In this document: piece by piece, positions 11,440 to 22,200 of the stretch
How positions within the stretch are numbered: the stretch's first letter is position 1
Layout: every line of letters starts with the position of its first letter
From: Holacanthus passer
Taxonomy: Eukaryota; Chordata; Actinopteri; Pomacanthidae
NCBI GenBank assembly: GCA_025331565.1
Contig: JAFREQ010000043.1
Span: 2,232,001-2,296,000, forward strand
Reading direction: 5' to 3'
Length of the DNA: 64,000 bases
The notes under the pieces: generated by a model
Database searches by the model: none
What the model was told of the DNA's origin: nothing
Seen by the model: the letters and a program-made list of their open reading frames with translations, nothing else
Program-made: the position numbers and the translations under genes

Positions 11440-12897
11440 ATGCTGGACATCAGTGAGCGGGGAGCAGACGCCGACACCATGGCCCAGTTCGAGGAAGTTC
11501 TGGATGTAGTGCGGCTGGCTCTGACCTCGGCCTCTCCCGCTGAGATCCGGTCCCTGCTGGAGGCTTTGGTGGAGGAGCGGATCATCTCAGAGGCATACAG
11601 CAAGAGTTTGAGTCTGCGCCGACTCACCGAGGGGAACGCACCTGAGCAACGAGCGCGTGAACTAGGATTTGATCTGATGAATTCTTTGGGATCTGCTGCC
11701 CACTGGCACCTCAACCAAGGTCAACTCAGCCTGTCCTGCGGAGAATCTGCCATCACTGACCACAACCAGACAAGATCTGTATCAGCAATGGGTGAATGCA
11801 ACAGCACAAGATTCAGGCCGGATCTCCACCCACAGGTGATGGACGACCTCTACCTCAATCACAGCCTCTTTTCTCCACCGACAGAGTACGACTTCCAATG
11901 CAGCCTTGGATTAGATGACGAAATGTCAGAACTGCTTAGGAGTGCAGAATCGATGCAGAAGCCAGCAAGTGATAATGAAAGAATGAATGAGGGGAATTCA
12001 GAGAACGAGAAGGAGTGGTTAGAGCAGGTAGAGGAGCTGTCTAGACGGATAGCTGTCCCACTGTGGCAGCACTGGGACAGAGGACAGAGGATGTTGCTGC
12101 CCCTGGTGCCTTCTCCAGCCACTGGCTGTGAAACAAGTGAAATCACAGCAACAGGCGGTGAAGCACAATTCCCTGTTTTGAATATGGAAGAGGAAACAGA
12201 GCTTGCACTTGCTTGCAGGACACTAGATTTGTACGCTGACAGCTTTAACTGTACAGAAGTAGAGATCACAGAGCCGGACTTCACTCTGGATACAGGACAC
12301 GCTGACGCACCAAAAGGCCTTTATTTCTCTACATGCGACAGCGAGGTGACAACTGGATTCAACAGGGATCATTTTACGTGTGGAGCAGGAAGAAATTCCT
12401 CACCTGTTAACACCTGTGCAGCGACAGGCGCAAACATCACACGCAACCTGGATGTCTGCTGGACGACTGACAGGACGACAGAGGACCTGCCCTGTTTGAC
12501 AGGAGACGTACAATGTGGATTTCCAGACGAAGTTGAGCATTTGTTTTCATCCTGCACAATGAAAGACACTCATACTAATGCACAAGATAACTCATTTTGC
12601 TCAAACACAGATCGCAGCATGGCATTAAGTGTTCTGGACAACTTAGAAAATGTGTTCAGGGCCGCTTGTGGTGCTAAAACGTGCAGCACTGACGGCCTAA
12701 CAGACTTCCATGAGAATAAAGAGGATGAGGAGAGGAGGGAATCACACTGTGGTACGTTTGCACTCGGCCATCACATCATGTTATCTGTTCTTGTCTGCAT
12801 ATCTTTGTTGCTGTGTGCTCTCATTCACATGTTCTGTCTGCGGTTAAAGGGATACTGTCAAAGCCTCGATTTCATGGTCGTACAGGAAGCACCATAG
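11440..12897 (+). CDS. single-exon CARD-like protein with C-terminal transmembrane segment
   Basis: An uninterrupted frame of 485 residues ending TAG at 12895. The first ATG is 11440; a second in-frame ATG at 11479 has near-perfect context (GACACCATGG) and is where similarity to CIITA begins, giving 472 residues. Residues 14-93 are helical and leucine-rich; MAQFEEVLDVVRLALTSASP then RSLLEALVEERIISEAY resemble, as I recall it, the CARD-like start of promoter-I mammalian CIITA (M-x-x-F, LL-x-x-L-x-EE-x-x-S-x-x-Y). The middle is acidic and, in its second half, cysteine-rich with six N-x-S/T sequons. Residues about 444-466 (MLSVLVCISLLLCALIHMFC) form one hydrophobic helix, followed by a short basic-start tail. 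No signal peptide. It lies 5.4 kb upstream of CIITA on the same strand. A possible donor at 11719/11720 after the CARD is in phase with CIITA exon 18310. It could be a separate membrane-anchored CARD gene, an alternative CIITA first exon, or both. That the frame codes is likely from its length; its function is inferred. Confidence 0.7.
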   Translation: MLDISERGADADTMAQFEEVLDVVRLALTSASPAEIRSLLEALVEERIISEAYSKSLSLRRLTEGNAPEQRARELGFDLMNSLGSAAHWHLNQGQLSLSCGESAITDHNQTRSVSAMGECNSTRFRPDLHPQVMDDLYLNHSLFSPPTEYDFQCSLGLDDEMSELLRSAESMQKPASDNERMNEGNSENEKEWLEQVEELSRRIAVPLWQHWDRGQRMLLPLVPSPATGCETSEITATGGEAQFPVLNMEEETELALACRTLDLYADSFNCTEVEITEPDFTLDTGHADAPKGLYFSTCDSEVTTGFNRDHFTCGAGRNSSPVNTCAATGANITRNLDVCWTTDRTTEDLPCLTGDVQCGFPDEVEHLFSSCTMKDTHTNAQDNSFCSNTDRSMALSVLDNLENVFRAACGAKTCSTDGLTDFHENKEDEERRESHCGTFALGHHIMLSVLVCISLLLCALIHMFCLRLKGYCQSLDFMVVQEAP

Positions 12898-13434
12898 CAC
12901 CTTCCAGTTTCCCCTTCTCCTTTTACTTTCCACCAAAAATCACGAAATGAAGTCTGCTCCGTCTCCATGATAAGTCAAGTCTGTTGTTTTGGGGAAACGC
13001 CTGGACATAATTTGGTAGTTAGGGTGCGCCTTACTTTCAGTTTCATTATGAGTTGTGCCCAGGCAGGAAAAACGTGGGATTTGGCAGCGAAAAGCAAACA
13101 TTGAGTTTCACTCTTACAATTGTTTGTGCTTGTTTTATCCCAAATTATTAAAATAGTTCTAAAATATAATCACAAGCAGCAATTGGACAGACTCATTGAT
13201 TCATGGTGCAATTTGACCGTAATAATAATAATAATGAAAAACAAGTACAAAAATATGATTCATGAATAATTAGAAGGAAAAGCAAATCTTCACGTTTGAA
13301 AAACAATCAATTCAACAGTTGTCCATTAATATTCTGTCAATCAACAAATTGTACTGTGCTTTGTACGGTCAGGTAGTTTGATTTAGAACAAAACATATTT
13401 CATAAGCTTTTCACATGCTCTTAATTTCTAAAAC

Positions 13435-13565
13435 TAGGAACTAAAGCTGTCAAATAAGTGTAGTGGAGTTGAAGTAAAGAGTAGTATGAGAAGAAAAGTA
13501 CTCAAGTAAAGCACCTCAAATTTCCACTTAGCCCAGTATTCGAGTAAATGTACTTCCACTACTGC
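13435..13565. repeat. dispersed fish repeat ('agtactcaagtaaagcacct')
   Basis: Contains 'actaaagctgtcaaataagt', 'gtagtggagttgaagtaaag', 'agtactcaagtaaagcacct' and 'gagtaaatgtacttccacta', phrases of a repeat very common in percomorph genomes. It supports the taxonomic call. The class is not assigned. Confidence 0.6.
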
Positions 13566-14555
13566 GAGAGGGTGGCACTGATTTTTGCAGCTCTATTACC
13601 TGCGTCAGTGATCCATTGGAACAATTGGACACAGGGTTTCAGGGTGAAACAGCTGATTTTTGTTATGCAAGTCAAGGTGAACTGGCACCAAACAGCCATG
13701 ATGGACTTTTCTGCTGGGGGGGGGTCTGCTATCAGTGTAAATAACACAGTTTGGCAGAGGAGCAGGAATGTTTGGCTCAAATGATGTTTGCCCTGTGGAG
13801 ATCACTGTAATAACACTCAATTACAAGGGCAGAGCTTGTGTTTCCTAATGGTGCAACCTTTTGAAATCTCTTATGTACCAAGTCAAGGGTCATTATTCGT
13901 CTACCAGCGTTTAGATTTGTTGCATTTAATCCCAGACTTCAGTTAATGTTGTCGTGGCTTCCAAACCACAGCAATTTTGTTCTAAAGCACCACAAGGATT
14001 TAATTCTCTGTCCCTCTCTTTGTCTTTGCTTCCATCCACTACCTGTCTTCTTACTCACCCTGGTTCAGAATTTCCCTTTCCTCACTCCCCCATATTTCCC
14101 ACTATTGTTGGTGTGGGTGTCCACGCACACCTGTTGTTTCTGAAGACAATAATTCAGCAGCATTGTGTCAGTGGCGGAAGAAGCGGGTACTGTGGTATGG
14201 GCGTGTGTGGCAGCATGGCACGAAAGAATTTCTTGTGATTGGCACTGGCAAACAGGTAGAGCAGGTACTTCCCGTGTTTATAACCAAAACTCATCATGTT
14301 TCCGTGTTCAGGGCAAGTATGTGGTGTTGTTTTTCACATGCTGTGTAGGGGTCACACAGGGCAATAGGAGCATATATATGATTCTATAGAAACTATGCAA
14401 TGTGGAACAAGTGGCACCTTACTGGGAAAATGAGCTCACAAAGCAACACATGCGTCTGTTACATAACATGGACTTAGGTGGGGCTTTATATAAAAGAAAT
14501 AGGACACCAGACATAATTAATTGGTTTAATAATTTCTAATATATATATTTAGAAT

Positions 14556-14912
14556 AGGGCTGCACGGTGGTGCAGTGGCCAGCACTGGCGCCTCACAGCT
14601 AGAAGATCCCTGGTTCGCGTCCCGGTTCGGACGCCTGGGATCTTTCTGTGTGGAGTTTGCATGTTGCCTGTGTTTTCACCGGGTACTCCGGCTTCCTCCC
14701 ACAGTCCAAAATTGAATACTCCAGGTTAATTGAATACTCCAAATTGTCCGTAGGTAGGTGTGAGTGTGTGTGTTTGTTGTTTGTCCTGTGTGTGCCCTGT
14801 GATGGACTGGCGACCTGTCCAGGGTGTCCCCTGCCTTCGCCCTAAGTCGGCTGGGACAGGCTCCAGCCCCCCCCGTGACCCTGCAGAGGATTAGCGGATA
14901 ATGGATGGATGG
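14556..14912 (+). mobile_element. tRNA-derived SINE with 11-bp target-site duplication
   Basis: The head 'tgcacggtggtgcagtggcc' has a box-A-like TGGTGCAGTGG and, 45 bp on, a box-B-like GGTTCGCGTCCCG. The body carries 'gtgtggagtttgcatgttgc' and 'actccggcttcctcccacag', standard in a widespread fish SINE. It ends in a (GGAT)n tail. The 11 bases ATATTTAGAAT occur directly before (14545-14555) and directly after (14913-14923), a clean retroposition signature. The copy is almost full length and therefore fairly recent. Confidence 0.85.
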
Positions 14913-15341
14913 ATATTTAGAATATCTAATAGATAGATAGAAATGAAGTGGACACAACACGGCGGGAGATGACGGGAGATGAAGAGCAGTCTAAATAATG
15001 TAAAATAAAATGTAACACAAGCTCTTATATTTATACTAGAAATAAGAGAATAACATAAAATAAAATACCACACTGTGCATTTATGGAGGGAAGTGATGGA
15101 ACAGGACAGAATAACTATATAATAATAATAATAATGATTATTACTATAATAATGAGACTCATAACATAATAGTCAAATCAAAAATCTAATTATAGGAGGA
15201 TATACTAATAATAACTCTCATCTGCCTGTATAAGAAGATGACTGCTGGTTGGAGAAAGTTAGGTATTTTCCATTTATTTTTGGAGGCGCAAACTAGATGT
15301 AACTTGCTGCAGCCCCCCCTTCACCACCACCGTAGTTTGGC

Positions 15342-15352
15342 AAAGTGAAAGC
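15342..15352 (+). promoter_or_regulatory. candidate IRF element (CIITA interferon promoter?)
   Basis: AAAGTGAAAGC matches the IRF-element consensus GAAAGTGAAAGC except for the first G (C here). It precedes a locally GC-richer stretch (about 15370-15560). In mammals the interferon-inducible CIITA promoter IV combines GAS, E-box and an IRF element; no TTCNNNGAA was seen nearby, and the nearest CACGTG is downstream at 16215. The promoter call is therefore tentative. Confidence 0.35.
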
Positions 15353-15379
15353 AAAAGCTTTTCTGTAGTTCGCACAGGA

Positions 15380-15522
15380 TGCGCACACAGAAACCTGCAG
15401 GTCATCTGAGGACACATGCGGGAGTGGATGTGCTGTTATTCGGCCTGAATTTGATCGCACAGGGAACGAACACCAGGTGCTTCACTGGACCCGAGCATCC
15501 TCCGGGGAGGCCGGCCCGCCAG
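15380..15522 (+). other. candidate non-coding first exon of CIITA
   Basis: A GC-rich stretch ends in the good donor CAG|GTAAAC at 15522/15523, about 170 bp after the IRF-like element. Splicing to the acceptor before 18310 would leave translation to start at ATG 18318, as for mammalian promoter IV transcripts. A frame from ATG 15379 stays open into the exon junction but is out of phase with CIITA, so it would act as an upstream ORF. The transcription start is unknown; the exon is hypothetical. Confidence 0.3.
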
Positions 15523-18309
15523 GTAAACCAGAGCCCGGCTGTGATGGAGCGCTTCGGGGGGGCGCTCATCTCAAAGTGCGCAGGCATGGAGAGGATGTTT
15601 GTTTGGGCTCTTTGTTTTCAGCTACATTTCTTTTAATGCATGTGAGCTGTCGTGTGAGGCTTTCAAGTTGATTTAAGCCTTTTTCTTTCATGACTTTCAT
15701 CATTAGATAATCAGCATTATAATGTAAGAAGTTTCCAAAAATGCGCAATTTTGGAATCGGATATTTTCTGCATTTATATAAGCTTAATTATGCCCAAACT
15801 GTAAATATAGCTTTGATATATGTTTTTTTTTTTTTTTAGATTAGGCCTCTGGACTGTTGTGATTTTTTTTAATTTATCTTTACAAACCATCTTGAGGCGA
15901 GTGATCTCCATTACGCGCGTGCGCCTTTTACGCGCGGTGCCAAAATGGGGTGTCGGACAAAAGAGAGGAGAGGTTGTAAAAGCATGCGTAAGACAGTGAA
16001 AGTATGGTGTTTGAGGGGACTTCCAGGGAACGGCAGAAAGTAAAGAAAGAAAAAGTGATTGCATTGCTTGGAGTCGCTGCTTTGGAAACACCAAACAGAC
16101 GCACGCACAGAGGGAGGATGTGTGCAGGAGTGTGTGCGCACATTCACTCATGCATGATCAAGATTTAGCTACGTTTCAGACCTTTTTGCATCTTTTCCTG
16201 CTTCCAAGCTGAACCACGTGTTGTGCTGCATATGTGTTTTGGAGCATGCAACATGGTGCTGTGTTGACGTTTGCATGCTCGTCGTGGCTCAGGCCTTTGT
16301 TTGTTGTCTTAAAATGTGCCAAAATACATCTTCAGCCTGAACCTATAGGACAAGTGGAGATGATGGGCTGGGTGTAACAGTGTCTACATTTTGACACACA
16401 TTTCAAAGATTTATTGTTTCTGATCAGTTGCATTACCTAAGGGCGTGTGCCTGGCTTATCTAACACATAACAGGCTGCCGCAATGTTTTCTATCTACAAC
16501 CTCTACCTGCGCGGCCAGATGGCTGTGGACAATTTTCCTTTTAGTTTTTCATCCAGCGGAGCCACAGAGTGGTCCGAGTTTGGTTGGTCCGAGCAGAGGG
16601 CGAGGGGGCTTCCTGGTGGAAAGTGAGGGTTTGTTATATATATATGCTCCTGTTCCATTTCCGCAGCACCTATCTGATGACTTCCTGCTGAGCTGCGACA
16701 CCAGGTGGCTCGCTGCTTCTCAATCTTGACATAAAAATCCCCATGTTGTGTTTGTTTAACCCTTCAAACACAATCGTGTTCGCTGGGCCAGATCAGAAGC
16801 ACCTTTTTCGGGGGTCAACTCGATGCGATTGCTCAGGTCCATAAACTGCCTATGTGCCAGTTGTAGGTACCTCCTGACTTCCTTTTCCGTCAGCTACTCA
16901 CGGGGTCATCAGAAAAATTGGTATGTTATCATTCCTAATTTAATGAATCATCATGGCAAGCATTTCTTCTTTCGTCCAAGTTTCACTCCAGACAGTTTTT
17001 TGACACTTTGATCATACAAAAATACGTTTGTTTTTGTTGTGATTCTTTGTTAAAGCCATCACTGCCTTGGTTGCTCAGGGTCTGTCTGAGGAGTCTAAAA
17101 CATTTTTTGACTAAACATTAGGGAAGGCTATGTGCGTCGTGTCAGCTTGGCCTTCATGTTCATTTCAATTGAAGGAGCGAAAGAAGGGTGAGGATACTTC
17201 CAGCAATAATTTTTTTTAAACTGTTAAGCTTACAGGATTTATCCAGGAGGGAGCAGAACCTGGATGATCTAAATCTGTGTGGCAAGTCGGGGCCGATCTA
17301 TATGAGAATAATCCCACATCGAGACAAAAGTGACGGCCCACATTCACCAACCACCACACAGAGTCACACACTGTGTTCAATGTGAAGCAGCCTTAGATGA
17401 TTATCTGTTGATAATATCATGAGAAATTCTTGTCAAATTCCTGTGAATTGCTTATTGCACGGTGCATGCATGGTTTGCTCACGTTCAGATATTGTAGCTT
17501 TACCTCTAGTGGATGCAGCAGATTTGCAGCGATCAAAACCACCAAATCAGCCAATCTGCCTTCTTTTCTTACTTTTGCAGTTTTCTGCGTCTGTGCCGAA
17601 TCTGTACACCAAATTTAGCCACAGTTCCATGTCAGGCTTGACAGTTTCACCTTCAAACAGGACAGTGTTACGCCACATATATACGTGAATTATAAATGAG
17701 GATGAAGGGATATAAAAACATAACAATAGCAGTGGGGTTTGTAGCGACGTTGGCACAAGCTGTTGTACAACACTAAACAAAGAACTGTTTTTTCCACTCG
17801 TACTTCCTTATTCTTCCCCCCCATCAGTTCTGCTCCTGTCTCGATCCCTTCCTGCCCTTCTGCCTTTCTCTATACCTACTTGTATAATACTATTATTATT
17901 TCAATATGTCATGCCTTTATTAAATCACACCACTAACACAAATTAATTGAGCTGCAACCTGCTGCTGAGTGTCCCAGATAGGCCACATCGACCTCACATA
18001 CATAAACCCCACACATAGTAACTAAAAATAAGCCAGAGAAAGTAAAAGTGTTCTTGGTTTGAGTGAGTACGAGTGAGTCACTTGAAAAAAGTCTTTTTTG
18101 CTTTGAGCTGATTTTTTTTTTTTTACTTTTGAGCCGGCTCTTTCAAAGACATCGTGAAACTTAAAATGTGAACATGCGCAGAGATTGGTAATCCAATATC
18201 ATTGTGCAAGATGCCAACTGTCCTCATGGTCTGATGCTTTCAGTTCTCGTGCATCAATGTCTTCATTTCTTCACCGCATGTTTTTCATTTTGTGTGTGTG
18301 CCCTATCAG

Positions 18310-19232
18310 GTGCCAAGATGCAGGAGGATCAGGACCAGGACCTCTGTTCTGTCTTTGGAGATTTACCAGGTCAGTACTGCTTGAATTTGCAGTGCAGAAT
18401 GGTTCTACGTGAATCAACACACTGATGACATGGGAGGGAGGGGAGTTTGCTTCATGAAACTACTGGAATGTCATTCATATGTTTACTTTGGAGTGAAACT
18501 GGAAAAATGTCTTTATTCATTAACCAGTTAAGCCCATTAAGAAATACACTTGTCCAGGTTGTGGTAAATCCTTGCTTCCGTTGTACCAACTCTCAGATGT
18601 ATGATTTGGATAAAAGCGAAATGAAATTGTAGAATTGTAGATGTAGATAAAATATATATAATCTCACTAGAATCAGGTGAAATGTTCTGATCCTGCAGCC
18701 TTTGTCCCAATTTATCCAGAATATGAAGTAGTTAATCCCAAGGATCACCACCAATAATCATACCTAGCATGTCAGATCTCAATCTGGATTTGATGACCAA
18801 AGCTACTTTTGCATTAAACGAGGCAATAAAGATGTTAATTGGTGAGACGGTCAATTCAATGTCTGCGATCATTCAATGTCTGCAGCAGGCTACTAAAGTC
18901 CTTCTACCAGTCTGTAGTGGCCAGTGCACTGTTCTTCGCTGTGGTGTGCTGGAGGGGGGGCCTCAAGGTTGGCAAGGCCAGCATGAACTGGACAGTCTGG
19001 AGTTAGTGGCTGAGAGGAGGATGAAGGACAAAATCAAAGCCATCCTGGTTAACCCCTCTCATCCTCTCCGCAATGAGCTGTGGCAGATGGGCAGCTCTTT
19101 CAGTCAGTGCATCATTCCACCAAGATGCAGAACTGAGCGCTTCAGATGCTCCTTTGTGCCCACTGCCACCAGACTGTACAATGGCAGAGGGCTGTCCTCA
19201 CGCTCAACAGCCCCCGATACATAATGACAGTG

Positions 19233-19267
<35 letters not shown>

Positions 19268-22200
19268 CTTTACTTGTGTCACTTTTGGGGAATTTACATA
19301 GACTTACATTCATTTCCTGGATACCTAACCCTAACCAAACCCTAACCCTGACCTTAACCTAACCCTGACCTTAACCTAACCCTGACCTTAACTGTTGACC
19401 TAAAAATCACAGTTTTCCAAATTGAGGACACCACTTTTTGTCCCCAATTGCACCGCTGTCCCGAATCAACTGCTCTTGAGTCTAGTGTATATCCCCAATT
19501 TGGACATAAGTGAACCCACACAGACACACACACACACAGTGTCTGTCGCGCTCAAGACTCTACTCACTCTCCTTAATAATTCTGCTGCGGGTTTGTCGTC
19601 ATTATGCTGCATTATCTGTTATATTGTACTATTTACATTTGCTGCTATATTGAAATGTCACCTTATCCACTACGTCACTTTAGATTCCACTTTGTACTAG
19701 TTGTACATACCTTTTCTATGTACCTTTTTTCATATTTACTTTATACTTTTAGTATCTATTTGTATGCTTGTGCTGCTACAACGCCCGAATTTCCCCTATG
19801 GGGGATCAATAAAGAATTATCTTATCTTAAATCAGAGTTACCAACAAGAGGCACTGGAAAGACCTGTGTACCAGCTGGTTGATGGGGAACAGACAGTTAA
19901 ACATTAATGGTATTTATACACTAGCTTTACTAGTGGAAAGTAATTGGGCTGAAGACATTTGTTGTTCAGAAAAACAAGGTTGTGTTCTCTCTACATCTTT
20001 GACCACATCTACCACCACCCACCACCAAGTGAGCAACTTTGGCCTTTTAACTACATGCATTTATACTTAAAGCTTTAGCTGCGTATCTGAGTCAGGTTCA
20101 GGGCAGCAAGGTAGCTCAGATCTCCTGTTACACTCCAGTTGACTTGTTGTGCTCCCTCTGGTCTCCTCTTGGCCATTCAGACCTGTTGCTCTTGTGGGAA
20201 GAGCTGCCCAAATCCTCTGTAGCCTCTTGTTATGGTTTGCGCTGATAAATCATTTTGACATTAAAAAATCTTACTCCAGTGCGACTCAGAAACATAATTT
20301 AGACTTGCTGAATTTAGAAAAGGGACAAACATGCATGCTCAACGAATTGAGAAATTTGAATGGTTCATTAGAAAACATGAATGAAAGATAGGAAAGCAAT
20401 TTGTCTGATGATGCTCATTATTTGTGTTTTAGATGATTTGTCTGAATACTTCAGTGAGGAATGCCTGGGGAAGATAGGTATGTGTCAACCAAACTTCTGC
20501 ACACATGTTCATTCATTCACAGTGTACAATATGTATTAAGACAAATGACTTATTCTCTCTGGTCACTTTCTTCCCCTAGACCCAGATGTGCTCTTTGGTG
20601 ATCCGTGGTGGAACTGTGAGGATGAACTCAACTGTGGTAAGATCTCCTCTTTTCATTTTGCAACTGCTGACACATATCAGGCAATAAAAGGGAAAAAAAG
20701 GCCTTAAGATTTCAAAACAACAACAGACCTCATACATACATATTACAATGTTCATTGTGCACAGTCCGTGACTGACCCCAAGCATAAGTAACATCACTCT
20801 GCAGGATACCACACTGTGCGTTTCTTTCACTTTTTGGCAAATAAAAGGCAAAAAATCAATTTTAACGTAAATAATCAGAATGCTCGAGGGCAGAAGGTTT
20901 TAAGTTATGACATGTAAAAGGAAGAAGAAATATGTATTCTGCATTATTTCTAGGTCAGCAATCAAATTCAAGCATATTTGTGGTATTGACCAAGGAAAGA
21001 TTTCCTTGAGTTATGTCCATCCATTGAAGCCTGCGTTCAGATGACACAGGTGGATTTGATCTTTTCATCAGAGGCTCGTTTGAGTAATAATAAATATGGC
21101 TGTGCCTCAAATTTCCAGCAGTTCGTTGCTGACTAAGTAGCATTGTGATGGTGTGAAACATGGCATCAGAATGAAGTGAAAGAGTCTGCTCCACTGTGTA
21201 TTCATTCATGCATATTCATTATAACATATAAAACACAATACATTTGGTGTGATAACAGTGCGTTATTGCTGTTCCTGCCTTTTTGTCAGTGAATGTACAA
21301 AAGTGGCAGAGAGGAGGGTTATAAATTCAATACTTTTCTGCATGTTTGGTCAGTAGGAAAGAAAATAAATATTTGATGGGAATAATTTGAAACATTTTGC
21401 AATTATTATTATTTTTGCAAACAGAGCAGTGGGGTCTGTGAGACCCCAAACAACAAGGAAGTAAAGCCAATGCCAAAAAAACCCACAAGGGTTAAGAAAT
21501 CATTTTCTTGACATTACAAGTGCCAGTTTCACCCGTGTACCACTTCCTTTTTCCATCTATCAAGAGGCTTGTAGAAATATGATCCAATGTCACAATTTTC
21601 AGTTCAGGACTGAAATTCAAGAGAACAATAATCGTTTCTGGTTACTGTGTGTGCTTGTTGCTTCACTGGTTCTTTTACTTCCTCTTTCAGGCACTTCAGG
21701 TGACATTCCTGCGCCAACAGAGCTGCCCGGCTCAGATGCGAACCGCCAGCAGGAGCAGACTGACAAACTAACAGGCAAAACAAGTAACAGGAGAAAAAGG
21801 CCCAGAGGTAGATAATCAGCCGAGTACAACCTGCTGAATGTAGCTCAACTTCTGCTCAGTGGTGTAAAAACTGCCATTTGTAATGTAAAACCTAATTTTC
21901 AGATCGTAGCTGCCTGAACCAATGCGTCAGTTTTAGTTGCTTGTGTAGCACGTTTACATGCTCTGTTACTTTTTGTTCTCTTCAGTTCCTCGATCAGAAC
22001 GGTGCACTGATGAGAACACACCTACGAGGCCCAAAAGGCAAAGAGCAACAGGTGACTGTAAACTCTTTATGACATTTTGGCTTTAAACACTGGGACACTG
22101 TGAATTATGTGATCTGTTTAGGGTTTGATCATTGACCTGTTTACCATCATTCATTTTTTTTGTGGCATGAATACAGCAATATCTTATGTCTATAGTCAGT

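Larger units (their letters stand above)
12898..15300. other. gene-free stretch after the CARD frame
   Basis: Presumed 3' UTR and intergenic DNA. A possible ATTAAA polyadenylation signal is at 13147-13152. It holds the 13435-13565 repeat and the SINE at 14556-14912. Nothing else gene-like was seen. Confidence 0.5.

Noticed and set aside
11859..12284. 141-residue minus-strand frame
   Set aside because: Antisense of the CARD frame, Ser-rich and without family features.
14648..14960. small frames on both strands
   Set aside because: They lie in the SINE; its tRNA-like head is also not a functional tRNA gene.
18769..19224. 151-residue open frame
   Set aside because: It is the C-terminal remnant of a LINE reverse transcriptase followed by a LINE 3' tail, not a host gene.
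19321..19392. telomeric repeat
   Set aside because: Units are mixed CCTAACCC/CCTGACCTTAA and embedded in a dispersed repeat, so not a telomere or clear fusion point.
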